Shown here: positions 8,620 to 15,884 of the stretch, piece by piece | Layout: every line of letters begins with the position of its first letter | Position numbering within the stretch: the first letter of the stretch is position 1 | Origin: Burkholderia sp052045245 | GTDB taxonomy: Bacteria; Pseudomonadota; Gammaproteobacteria; Burkholderiales; Burkholderiaceae | DNA: 64,000 nt | Reading direction: 5' to 3' | Assembly: GCF_052045245.1 (NCBI RefSeq) | Contig: NZ_JBQEON010000017.1 | Location: 1 to 64,000, forward strand | Notes under the pieces: generated by a model | Seen by the model: only the letters and a program-made list of their open reading frames with translations | Database searches by the model: none | What the model was told of the DNA's origin: nothing | Made by a program: the position numbers and the translations under genes

Positions 8620-9408
8620 CAACATCTGGATGAAAAGGCCCTGTCGACGGGAGGGCCGAACGCCGCGACGTTGCTGCTGTTGCGCTTCGTCATCCGCGCG
8701 GGGCAGCGTCAGGCAGAGGCATCCCGTGCGTATCGGTGTGCGGCGCGACGTGGGCTCGTCTCGACGTCCGGCACGCGCGGCAATCTGATCGGCATCGCAC
8801 CGCACCGCCCGAGACGCTGGGTCGTCGCGTCGAGTCTGCAACTCGAACCGCGATGGTTGAGCGGTGAGCGGATCACATGGCGTGCGGCGCACCGGTGAAT
8901 GTCGATTGACAGGCTGGCGGGTGAGTTCGCGCGTGATCGATCACCTCACGCTTCGTGCTGCGATCCGGTATCAGCGAAGCGACATGTCGGCGTGTTGCCG
9001 CGGAGCCGGAGCAACGCGATGGCAAGCAGCTGACGCGACAAGGCCCCGTCATGCAAGCGCGGCAAGCAACAACGGAACGGTGAGAAGAAAGACACGCGCC
9101 GAACGACGCGAGAGTGGAGACAGCGGAGCGACGCTGACGGGTGAGGTGCATGCGCGGGTGCGTTTCACCGATGCGATCCGGAGAATCGATGCGTGACCGC
9201 CCGCGTGCCGCTAACGCGAAACGGCGTGCAGCCCGTTGAATTCCGCGGTCATACGCATCACGAAAGCGTGATCGAGCCGCCATTCGGCACGCCGACACAG
9301 CTCCCGAATAGTCTCACCTCAAGCGTTTGTCGAAGCCGCTTGGCCCCGACAAACACGCGAGTCGATACGAGCGGGGCCGCCGGCCAACGCGCCGAGCCGC
9401 CCCCGTAC
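8620..9408. other. long non-coding stretch
   Basis: Nearly 800 bp between the divergent TetR promoter and the end of tdh. Open frames here are short, overlap on both strands and match nothing I know. Isolated GGTGAG hexamers occur several times (near 8862, 8930, 9082 and 9142) without the TTTTCGGGAG half. One full iteron-like element lies at 9301-9318. Otherwise I see nothing in it. Confidence 0.5.
9301..9318 (-). repeat. iteron-like element, reverse orientation
   Basis: The minus strand reads GGTGAGACTATTCGGGAG, matching GGTGAGNNTTTTCGGGAG except for one base in the T tract. Like the copy at 14109 it continues outside the 18-mer with TTGA before GGTGAG. It is about 6.4 kb left of the main array, in a non-coding gap. 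Confidence 0.6.
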
Positions 9409-10437
9409 TCAGACCGTCCAGTCGAGAATCACCTTGCCGCTTTCGCCGGACAGCATCGCATCGAAGCCTTTCTCGAAATCGTCGGCCGCAAAGCGGTGTG
9501 TGATGATCGGCGACAGATCGAGGCCGCTTTGCAGCATCGCGACCATCTTGTACCAGGTCTCGAACATCTCGCGACCGTAGATGCCCTTGATCTCGAGCCC
9601 CTTGAAGATCACCTGGTTCCAGTCGATCGCCGTCTGCGCGGGCGGAATGCCGAGCAGCGCGACCTTGCCGCCGTGATTCATCGCCTCGAGCATGCTGGTA
9701 AACGCGCTCGGCACGCCCGACATCTCGAGGCCGACGTCGAAGCCTTCCGTCATCCGCAGGTCGGCCATCACGTCGCGCAGCGATTCGCGGGCGACGTTGA
9801 CCGCCCGCGTCGCACCCATCTTGCGCGCGAGTTCGAGCCGATAGTCGTTGATGTCGGTGATCACGACGTTGCGCGCGCCGACATGCTTCGCGATCGCGAC
9901 GGCCATGATGCCGATCGGGCCCGCGCCGGTGATCAGCACGTCCTCGCCGACGAGGTTGAACGACAGCGCCGTGTGCGTCGCGTTGCCGAACGGATCGAAG
10001 ATCGACGCGAGATCGTCGGAAATCTCGGGCGGAATCTTGAACGCATTGAACGCGGGAATCGCCAGGTACTCGGCGAACGCCCCTTCACGGTTCACGCCGA
10101 CGCCGACCGTGTTGCGGCACAGATGCCGGCGCCCCGCGCGACAGTTACGACAGAAGCCGCACGTGATGTGGCCTTCGCCGGACACGCGATCGCCGATCGC
10201 GAAGCCGCGCACTTCCTGCCCCATCTCGACGATCTCGCCGACGTATTCGTGGCCGACGTGCATCGGCACGGGAATCGTCTTCTGCGCCCAGTCGTCCCAC
10301 TTCCAGATATGGATGTCGGTGCCGCAGATCGCCGTGCGGCGAATCTTGATCAGCACGTCGTTGTGTCCGACTTCGGGTCGCTTCACGCGCGTCAGCGTGA
10401 GGCCCGGGCCGCGTTCGAGTTTTGCCAGTGCTTTCAT
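9409..10437 (-). CDS. tdh: L-threonine 3-dehydrogenase
   Basis: A 342-residue zinc medium-chain dehydrogenase that oxidises L-threonine to 2-amino-3-oxobutyrate with NAD. The catalytic zinc cysteine is in AICGTDIHIW (residues 36-45). The structural zinc site is CGFCRNCRAGRRHLC, and the NAD-binding GAGPIGIMAV motif and the FDVGLEMSGVPSAF segment are typical of Tdh. It is the second gene of a kbl-tdh operon (13-bp gap), which turns threonine into glycine and acetyl-CoA. Confidence 0.95.
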   Translation of the reverse strand: MKALAKLERGPGLTLTRVKRPEVGHNDVLIKIRRTAICGTDIHIWKWDDWAQKTIPVPMHVGHEYVGEIVEMGQEVRGFAIGDRVSGEGHITCGFCRNCRAGRRHLCRNTVGVGVNREGAFAEYLAIPAFNAFKIPPEISDDLASIFDPFGNATHTALSFNLVGEDVLITGAGPIGIMAVAIAKHVGARNVVITDINDYRLELARKMGATRAVNVARESLRDVMADLRMTEGFDVGLEMSGVPSAFTSMLEAMNHGGKVALLGIPPAQTAIDWNQVIFKGLEIKGIYGREMFETWYKMVAMLQSGLDLSPIITHRFAADDFEKGFDAMLSGESGKVILDWTV

Positions 10438-10450
10438 GATCGCGTCTCCG

Positions 10451-11650
10451 TCAGACGATGCCGAGCGACTTGCCGACGCGTACGAACGCGGCGACCGTCT
10501 GATCGATCTGTTCGGGCGTATGCGCGGCGCTCATCTGCGTCCGGATGCGCGCGCGACCGCGCGGCACGACCGGGAACGAGAAGCCGATCACGTAGACGCC
10601 TTCGGCGAGCAGTTTGTCGGCCATGTTCGTCGCGAGTTGCGCGTCGCCGAGCATCACCGGGATGATCGGATGCGCGCCCGGCACGAGCGTGAAGCCCGCG
10701 GCAGTCATCTGCTCGCGGAAACGCACGCCATTCTCGCGCACGCGTTCGCGCAGCTTCGCACCTTCGTCGCTGCCGAGCAGTTCCAGCACTTTCAGCGACG
10801 CGGCGGCGATGCTCGGCGTCAGCGTGTTCGAGAACAGGTACGGACGCGAACGCTGGCGCAGCAGTTCGACGACCTCGCGTCGGGCTGCGACATAGCCGCC
10901 CGACGCACCGCCCAGCGCCTTGCCGAGCGTGCCGGTGATGATGTCGACGCGACCGTCGACGCCGCAGTGCTCGGGCGTGCCGCGGCCATGCGCGCCGATG
11001 AAGCCGACCGCATGCGAATCGTCGACCATCACAAGCGCGCCGTAACGATCGGCGAGGTCACAGATGCCTTTCAGGTCGGCGATGATGCCGTCCATCGAGA
11101 ACACGCCGTCGGTCGCGATCAGCTTGTGGCGCGCGCCCGCGGCGTCGGCTTCCTTCAGCTTCGCCTCGAGATCCGACAGATCGTTGTTCTTGTAGCGAAA
11201 ACGCTTCGCCTTGCACAGGCGGATGCCGTCGATGATGCTCGCGTGGTTCAGCTCGTCGCTGATCACCGCGTCGTTCTCGTCGAGCAGCGTCTCGAACAGG
11301 CCGCCGTTCGCATCGAAGCAGCTCGAATAGAGGATGCTGTCCTCGGTGCCGAGAAACGATGCCAGCGCACTTTCGAGCTGCTTGTGCACGGTTTGCGTGC
11401 CGCAGATGAAGCGCACCGACGCCATGCCGAAGCCGTCCTGGTCGAGACCGGCCTGCGCCGCTGCGATCAGGCGCGGATCGTTCGCCAGACCGAGATAGTT
11501 GTTCGCGCAGAAATTCAGCACGCCGGCACCGCCGGCGAGCCGCACGGCCGCGGCCTGGGGACTCGCGATCTCGCGCTCGGTCTTGTAAAAACCGTCCGCG
11601 CGGATCTGGTCGAGCGTCCCGCGCACCTGGGCGAGAAAGGCATCACGCAT
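10451..11650 (-). CDS. kbl: 2-amino-3-ketobutyrate CoA ligase (glycine C-acetyltransferase)
   Basis: A 399-residue PLP-dependent alpha-oxoamine synthase that cleaves 2-amino-3-oxobutyrate with CoA to glycine and acetyl-CoA. The start was taken at MRDAFLAQVRG; 14 more upstream codons are open but not conserved-looking. Visible are NFCANNYLGLAND, FICGTQTVHKQLE, the DDSHAVGFIGAHGRGTPEH motif and the PLP lysine in TGTLGKALGGASGG. It lies directly upstream of tdh and divergent from the XRE-cupin regulator at 11812. Confidence 0.95.
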   Translation of the reverse strand: MRDAFLAQVRGTLDQIRADGFYKTEREIASPQAAAVRLAGGAGVLNFCANNYLGLANDPRLIAAAQAGLDQDGFGMASVRFICGTQTVHKQLESALASFLGTEDSILYSSCFDANGGLFETLLDENDAVISDELNHASIIDGIRLCKAKRFRYKNNDLSDLEAKLKEADAAGARHKLIATDGVFSMDGIIADLKGICDLADRYGALVMVDDSHAVGFIGAHGRGTPEHCGVDGRVDIITGTLGKALGGASGGYVAARREVVELLRQRSRPYLFSNTLTPSIAAASLKVLELLGSDEGAKLRERVRENGVRFREQMTAAGFTLVPGAHPIIPVMLGDAQLATNMADKLLAEGVYVIGFSFPVVPRGRARIRTQMSAAHTPEQIDQTVAAFVRVGKSLGIV

Positions 11651-11811
11651 CGCAAAGCTCCTGACAGGGATTCGCATTCCGTCGCGCGCCACTCGTGGCG
11701 GCAGCGCAACGGCCTGCTACTGTTATAGTCGGTCGTTCGGTTGACCGCATTTATCCGTTATTCCGAACTAAAATTCGAAATACCGAACAACTCTAAGCGA
11801 ACGGACACCAA

Positions 11812-12423
11812 ATGGCAAGTTCCTCCGCGTCGCGGCGCACGCCTGCCGGCGCCGCACCGCAGCCGCCGGCCGTGACGCCGCCGCGCGTCGGCGAGCAAAT
11901 CCAGCGCCTGCGCAACGAGCGCAAGCTGACGCTCGACGACCTGTCGCGCGCGGCCGGCGTATCGAAGTCGATGCTCTCCGAGATCGAGCGCGACAAGGCC
12001 AACCCGACGATCGCGGTCGCGTGGCGGCTCACGAACGCGCTCGGCATCACGCTCGACGAACTGTTCTCGCAGCCGAAAACGCCGGAGACGATCCGCGTGG
12101 ACGGCCCGCACGACATCCCGACACTCGCCGGCCACGACGGCCGCTACCAATTGCGCGTATGGGGCCCGATCGACCTCGCCGGCAAATTCGAATGGTATGA
12201 GCTGACGCTGCCGGGCGGCGGCGCGCTGGTATCGAACGCGCACGAACCCGGCACGCGCGAGCACCTCACCGTGCTGCAGGGCGCGATGGAAATCGAAGCC
12301 GCCGACGCGAGCCGGCGCCTGAAGGCCGGCGACACCGCGCGCTACCCGGCCGACACGCCGCACGCGATCCGCAACCCCGGCAAGTCGGAGGCGCGCGCAC
12401 TCCTGATCGTGATTCATCGCTGA
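11812..12423 (+). CDS. XRE-family regulator with cupin domain
   Basis: A 203-residue regulator with an N-terminal lambda-repressor-type HTH at about residues 24-80 (IQRLRNERKLTLDDLSRAAGVSKSMLSEIERDKANPTIAVAW region). A C-terminal cupin at about 125-195 (HEPGTREHLTVLQGAMEIEA, PADTPHAIRNPG) probably senses a small metabolite. It is divergent from kbl-tdh with a 161-bp gap, so it is the likely controller of threonine degradation. A GNRA-type hairpin follows the stop. Confidence 0.88.
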   Translation: MASSSASRRTPAGAAPQPPAVTPPRVGEQIQRLRNERKLTLDDLSRAAGVSKSMLSEIERDKANPTIAVAWRLTNALGITLDELFSQPKTPETIRVDGPHDIPTLAGHDGRYQLRVWGPIDLAGKFEWYELTLPGGGALVSNAHEPGTREHLTVLQGAMEIEAADASRRLKAGDTARYPADTPHAIRNPGKSEARALLIVIHR

Positions 12424-12435
12424 CGATGTGGATAG

Positions 12436-12451
12436 CCGGCCGAAAGGCCGG
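12436..12451 (+). terminator. hairpin with GAAA loop
   Basis: CCGGCC-GAAA-GGCCGG, starting 12 bases after the regulator stop. It has no T-run. It probably ends or stabilises the XRE-cupin message and insulates it from the LexA-controlled promoter that follows immediately. Confidence 0.5.
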
Positions 12452-12460
12452 TTGCGGAAA

Positions 12461-12482
12461 ATACTGTATGTTTGTACAGTAT
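12461..12482 (+). promoter_or_regulatory. LexA (SOS) box over a promoter
   Basis: CTGTATGTTTGTACAG (12464-12479) is a full match to the CTGT-N8-ACAG SOS box. The symmetry extends to ATACTGT...ACAGTAT (12461-12482). A plausible -35 TTGCGG (12452-12457) and -10 TACAGT (12475-12480) with 17-bp spacing would put LexA directly over the -10. The first gene downstream is the small ORF at 12554. Confidence 0.8.
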
Positions 12483-12553
12483 ACGGACATTCCGCCATGC
12501 ATGGGCCGGGGTCGGCGCACCGAGGCGCCCGCTCCGGTCGACAGGAGCCTGCG

Positions 12554-12931
12554 ATGACAGAAGAACAAGATTTGGCCGCGCTCAGCTTCAAGGCTGCCGC
12601 GCACGACCTCGAGCTGATCGTTCGCCATATTGCCGGACGCTATATCCACCAGCGCGTCCCGCTGTCGTGGCGTCTGCTGCACGCCATCGAAGCCGAGGCG
12701 CTCGCCGATCTCGGCTTTGCCAGCCGGCACGAGGCCGGCATGCGTCGACTGTTCGAACGGCCGTCGGACATGACCTTTCCCGAAACGGACGATCCGATCG
12801 ACTTCGGCCGGTCGAATGCGCTCCCTGCCGCCTTCTCGTTCGCGGTGCTCGCCTATGAAGCGGCGGCCCGATCGCAGGACGCCACGCCCGGCCAGCGCGT
12901 TCACCGTCCGTCCAAGGCGTGGGGCGACTGA
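12554..12931 (+). CDS. small protein of unknown function behind a LexA box
   Basis: A 125-residue soluble protein starting MTEEQDLAALSFKAAAHDLE, with GGAG 9 bases upstream. An earlier in-frame ATG at 12428 lies upstream of the LexA box and was rejected. It is predicted mostly helical (DLELIVRHIAGRYIHQRVPLS and an acidic middle FPETDDPIDFG), with no membrane segment and no motif I recognise. The SOS box implies induction by DNA damage, an inference from the site alone. The recombinase-like gene follows after 93 bp on the same strand. The family is unknown to me. Confidence 0.75.
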   Translation: MTEEQDLAALSFKAAAHDLELIVRHIAGRYIHQRVPLSWRLLHAIEAEALADLGFASRHEAGMRRLFERPSDMTFPETDDPIDFGRSNALPAAFSFAVLAYEAAARSQDATPGQRVHRPSKAWGD

Positions 12932-13024
12932 CGCCACGTTCAAAACAGCGTCCAGCTCCCGCATCCTGCTGCCCGCGACGTTGCGGAAAGGGCTACCATA
13001 TACGCAACTAACGGAATAAATAAC

Positions 13025-14038
13025 ATGTCCCTTCCAACGCCCTCCGACACCCCGGCACGCCCGGAAGAAAAGGATCTGTTCGACCGTGGTTCGTCCGACT
13101 GGATCGCCTCGCCCGAGACTGCGTTCGACGCCTGGCTTGCCATGCAGGACTATCGCCGCTCATCGGCCGACGTCTATCGCGCGCAATGGGGTGCGTTTCT
13201 CACCTGGCTGCGAACCCACCAGAAAAACCTGGCCACGGTCGACACCGCATCGATCGCGCACTTCGTCGGCGAGCTTCCCATCAGGAAAACCCAGCGAATG
13301 CGCTATTTGCGGCTGATCGAGCGTGTGCTCGACCACATTCGTCGCACCGAACTCGCATCGACCAACCCGGCTCGCTTCATTGCTCAGGATGGCGAAGCGA
13401 CCTGGCGAAAGGCGCGTGACAACGAGCCCACCGGTTTCCTGACGCCGGCCGAGCGTGCAAAGTTGCTGGCGTACCTGTTTTCGCCGATCGGCGTATCGGG
13501 CTCCGCCTACTGGAAAGAGCGGCGCGATCGCGCGCTCGTCGCGGTATTTCTGGGCGCCGGCGTGAAAACCGGCGAAGCACGCGTGCTTACGATTAGTTGC
13601 ATCAATACAAGCGGAACGTCGCTGCAGATTCCGTCGACGCATCCGGATTTCGCGCGCGAAACCCATCTGGCATCGTTCGCGATCGCGTTGCTCGAAGCAT
13701 GGCTCGTGGAGCGCAAGCGCCAGGAGATTCCCGGCGAGCTCGTGTTCCCGGCATCGCATGCCGGGCGGCCGATGCACAAGGCGACGATGCTGCGCGCGAT
13801 CGACGCGATCGTCGAATCCGCCGGGCTGACATCGTCGCGCACCGCACGTGCAAGTCCGCAAACGCTGCGCAATACCTATGCAGCCGAACTGTTCGAACAC
13901 GACGTGGCGCCCGAGCGGGTCGGCAAATGGCTCGGCTTCGTGCGGCCGATCTCGTCCAACCGTCTGCACCGCGCGTGGAAAAACTGGCGGGAAGCGCTCG
14001 CGAATGGTGACCCGTCCGACGACGACGATACTCACTGA
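13025..14038 (+). CDS. tyrosine-recombinase-like protein lacking catalytic residues
   Basis: A 337-residue protein with the XerC/XerD-type layout. Residues about 32-125 form a SAM-like core-binding domain (AWLAMQDYRRSSADVYRAQWGAFLTWL region), and about 138-325 the catalytic-domain fold. The active-site positions are largely lost. The first arginine is Lys181 (GAGVKTGEAR), the HxxR histidine is Gln279 with Arg282 kept (SPQTLR), the LGH histidine is Phe305 (LGF), and the nucleophilic tyrosine position holds Leu314. It is therefore probably a DNA-binding protein without recombinase activity. It sits between an SOS-boxed gene and the KfrA-like gene beside the replication origin. Confidence 0.8.
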   Translation: MSLPTPSDTPARPEEKDLFDRGSSDWIASPETAFDAWLAMQDYRRSSADVYRAQWGAFLTWLRTHQKNLATVDTASIAHFVGELPIRKTQRMRYLRLIERVLDHIRRTELASTNPARFIAQDGEATWRKARDNEPTGFLTPAERAKLLAYLFSPIGVSGSAYWKERRDRALVAVFLGAGVKTGEARVLTISCINTSGTSLQIPSTHPDFARETHLASFAIALLEAWLVERKRQEIPGELVFPASHAGRPMHKATMLRAIDAIVESAGLTSSRTARASPQTLRNTYAAELFEHDVAPERVGKWLGFVRPISSNRLHRAWKNWREALANGDPSDDDDTH

Positions 14039-14047
14039 TCGCGACCG

Positions 14048-14079
14048 GGCTGCTCACGCGACATGATCCGTGAGCAGCC
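14048..14079 (+). terminator. hairpin terminator after recombinase-like gene
   Basis: Perfect 11-bp stem GGCTGCTCACG / CGTGAGCAGCC with a 10-base loop, followed by TTGTG. It begins 10 bases after the stop codon. It lies between converging genes and could serve both. Confidence 0.65.
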
Positions 14080-14108
14080 TTGTGCGACGTAGCCTCACCG
14101 TTTCACAG

Positions 14109-14150
14109 CTCCCGAAAAACCTCACCTCAAGCTTCCCGGATCACCTCACC
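14109..14150 (-). repeat. iteron-like elements in reverse orientation
   Basis: On the minus strand, 14126-14109 reads GGTGAGGTTTTTCGGGAG, identical to the array member at 16584. A second degenerate copy (GGTGAGGTGATCCGGGAA, 14150-14133) lies 24 bp away. They occupy the short gap between the recombinase-like gene and the KfrA-like gene, 1.6 kb left of the main array and opposite to it in direction. Confidence 0.7.
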
Positions 14151-14177
14151 TGGGCAATCGCTGTGCCGGCCGATGCG

Positions 14178-15359
14178 TCAGTCGCGCGCAAAGCGCGCAA
14201 CGGCTTCGAATCGGGAAGGCCATGGCCCCGACGCGTGTTCGCATTCGGGGCACGATACTTCGAACCCGTCGTCGCCATGCGACAGTTCCGGTTCGCCGCC
14301 GCAATGCGGGCACTGGTTCGGTACCGGTATCTCTTGATCCAGCGACGTGCCGATCGCGGCAAACGCATCCGCATCCAGTTGGCCGGCATCGGCCAGGCGG
14401 CGGATCAACGCCGAAATTTCCGGATTCATCCCGCGGCTCGCCCGCAGCGTATTCACGTCGCGCGTCGCACGTTCGAGCTCGTCGCTCTGCGTGCGCAACT
14501 GTTCCTCGAGCCGGTCCGCGCGGGCCTTGGCCGAACTCAGCTGCTGGAGGAAATCGAATTCCTTGCGCTGAACGTCGCGCAAACCGCTCTGGTAAGTCGA
14601 CGCCATGCTGCGCAGCGAATCCAGTTCGACCAGCATCGGTTTGACGCGGCGCTCGGCTTCGGCCACCGCATCCTTGATCTGCTGCGCATAGTGTTCGGTG
14701 CGCTGCTGCAATTCGGCCTGCAGTGTGTCGATGCGGTCGCGCAGTGCCGCGTTCTGCGTCTGCTCGGCGTCGACGCGGCCGGCCATGCCGGCCAGCTCCT
14801 TTTCGAGTCGGGCGACTGTGGTGAGCAGCGTCGCTTCGTTAGCCGAACCGTGCGTCGATTGCGATGCAAGCTGCACTTCGAGCTCGGTTACCCGTGCCTG
14901 CAACTGGTCGTTGCGGGTTTCACTGCGGGCCAGTGCCCCTTCGAGGGTTTCCTGGCGAACCGTCGCGTCGCGCAGCCGCTGTTCCGCATCGGTCACGCCG
15001 GCGCGAACCTGTTCGCGGTCGACGTCGAGGCATTCCCGCGCTGCTTTCAATGCTTCTTCATAGAGTGCGCCGAGCAGTGCACCGGCTTTTTCCTCGACGG
15101 CTTTCGGAATTGCCGCACCGTCGAGCCTGATTTTCGATGCGGAACGGATGCGCTCCCAGAAGTGATCGATGTCCTTCGGAATGTCACTGGCACTGCCGGT
15201 CTGGGTCAGATCGCGGACATTGGCGGCCGAGGGCCGGATGCCGAGATCGAAGAATAATCGCTTGCAGGCATGCAGCGACAATTCCTGGCGTCGCGCACCT
15301 TTGGCGCGCAGCGATTCCAGTTCTTCTCGGATGGCTTCACGCATTTCATCCAGCGTCAT
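14178..15359 (-). CDS. KfrA-like coiled-coil DNA-binding protein with C-terminal zinc ribbon
   Basis: A 393-residue protein, start taken at MTLDEMREAIREELESLR (10 further codons are open). Residues 1-100 resemble the KfrA N-terminal domain of plasmid partition-linked proteins (RLFFDLGIRPSAANVRDLTQTG...IPKDIDHFWERIR). Residues about 110-315 are a long, Ala/Glu/Arg-rich coiled coil. The C-terminus carries CPHCGG (C350, C353) and CPECEH (C370, C373), a CxxC-16-CxxC zinc ribbon that I do not associate with KfrA. KfrA of plasmid R751/RK2 is a self-regulating, nucleoid-like DNA-coating protein. Here the gene points away from the origin, with an AT-rich palindrome just upstream of its start. Confidence 0.8.
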   Translation of the reverse strand: MTLDEMREAIREELESLRAKGARRQELSLHACKRLFFDLGIRPSAANVRDLTQTGSASDIPKDIDHFWERIRSASKIRLDGAAIPKAVEEKAGALLGALYEEALKAARECLDVDREQVRAGVTDAEQRLRDATVRQETLEGALARSETRNDQLQARVTELEVQLASQSTHGSANEATLLTTVARLEKELAGMAGRVDAEQTQNAALRDRIDTLQAELQQRTEHYAQQIKDAVAEAERRVKPMLVELDSLRSMASTYQSGLRDVQRKEFDFLQQLSSAKARADRLEEQLRTQSDELERATRDVNTLRASRGMNPEISALIRRLADAGQLDADAFAAIGTSLDQEIPVPNQCPHCGGEPELSHGDDGFEVSCPECEHASGPWPSRFEAVARFARD

Positions 15360-15397
15360 GTCAGTCTCGCAGACATTGAAATGTTGCAATCATAACG

Positions 15398-15409
15398 AAA
15401 TACGTATTT
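15398..15409. promoter_or_regulatory. AT-rich palindrome upstream of the KfrA-like gene
   Basis: AAATACGTATTT is a perfect 12-bp palindrome 38 bp upstream of the KfrA-like start, in an AT-rich run that continues TTTGATACTTG. KfrA proteins bind their own promoters, so it is a candidate operator. Related GATAC/GTATC words recur at 16484 and 16510 within the origin. Confidence 0.4.
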
Positions 15410-15634
15410 TTTGATACTTGTTTTCACTGACCGTGGCGAATTTACGTCGCTGTGCAGAGAAACAGGTGCTGTGAGCCGATCTGGACGAACCCACCTCCGG
15501 ATTCCGTGAAACAAAGCGAAGAAACCGAGCCAAGTCCTTGTGTCGAAAGCGTTTTCTGACAAGCCCCGAAAAAGGGCATTTGTTTCACATGACGAGCGTC
15601 ATCGTAGCCGCGGGTGTTCGGGGGTTGGGGTCTC

Positions 15635-15643
15635 TGTGGAAAA
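15635..15643 (-). promoter_or_regulatory. candidate DnaA box at the origin edge
   Basis: TGTGGAAAA, whose complement TTTTCCACA fits TTWTNCACA. It lies just left of the AT-rich segment and the tandem iterons. A second weaker candidate, TTTTGCACA, is at 16090-16098 on the plus strand. Confidence 0.6.
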
Positions 15644-15720
15644 CTCGACGACCTATGTCTTGAGAGTATTAGAAGTAAACACCCTTGAACCCTTAGTTAA
15701 AAACGTTAACGCCACGGCAC
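15644..15720. other. candidate DNA unwinding element
   Basis: A visibly AT-richer stretch in a GC-rich window, including TTGAGAGTATTAGAAGTAAA and the inverted repeat GTTAA-AAACG-TTAAC (15696-15710). It lies between a DnaA-box candidate and the first tandem iteron, the place where an iteron origin usually melts. The assignment is by position and composition only. Confidence 0.5.
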
Positions 15721-15750
15721 AGCCTTATGTAGCAAGGCTTTCCGGCCGAC

Positions 15751-15860
15751 AAGGTGAAGTTTTACGGGAACCAAGGTGATCTTCTGCGGGAGCTGAAGTG
15801 ATGGGGTTCGGGGAGCAGCGTGAGCCGATGCAGGAAAGATCGTGAGCGGATTCAGGATCA
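15751..15860 (+). repeat. five tandem 22-bp iterons
   Basis: Five direct repeats with the T of G-G-T-G-A at 15755, 15777, 15799, 15821 and 15843, an exact 22-bp period (two helical turns). Units run 15751-15772 (AAGGTGAAGTTTTACGGGAA start), 15773-15794, 15795-15816, 15817-15838 and 15839-15860. They are diverged relatives of the 18-bp element to the right. Exact phasing puts all initiator contacts on one face of the DNA, typical of plasmid-type origins. Confidence 0.8.
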
Positions 15861-15884
15861 CAGTAAAACACGAGATTTTCCAAA

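Noticed and set aside
8584..9298. Three short ORFs in the gap between the TetR gene and tdh
   Set aside because: They overlap one another on both strands, have biased composition, no ribosome sites and no recognisable motif. The gap is better read as non-coding with an iteron-like element.
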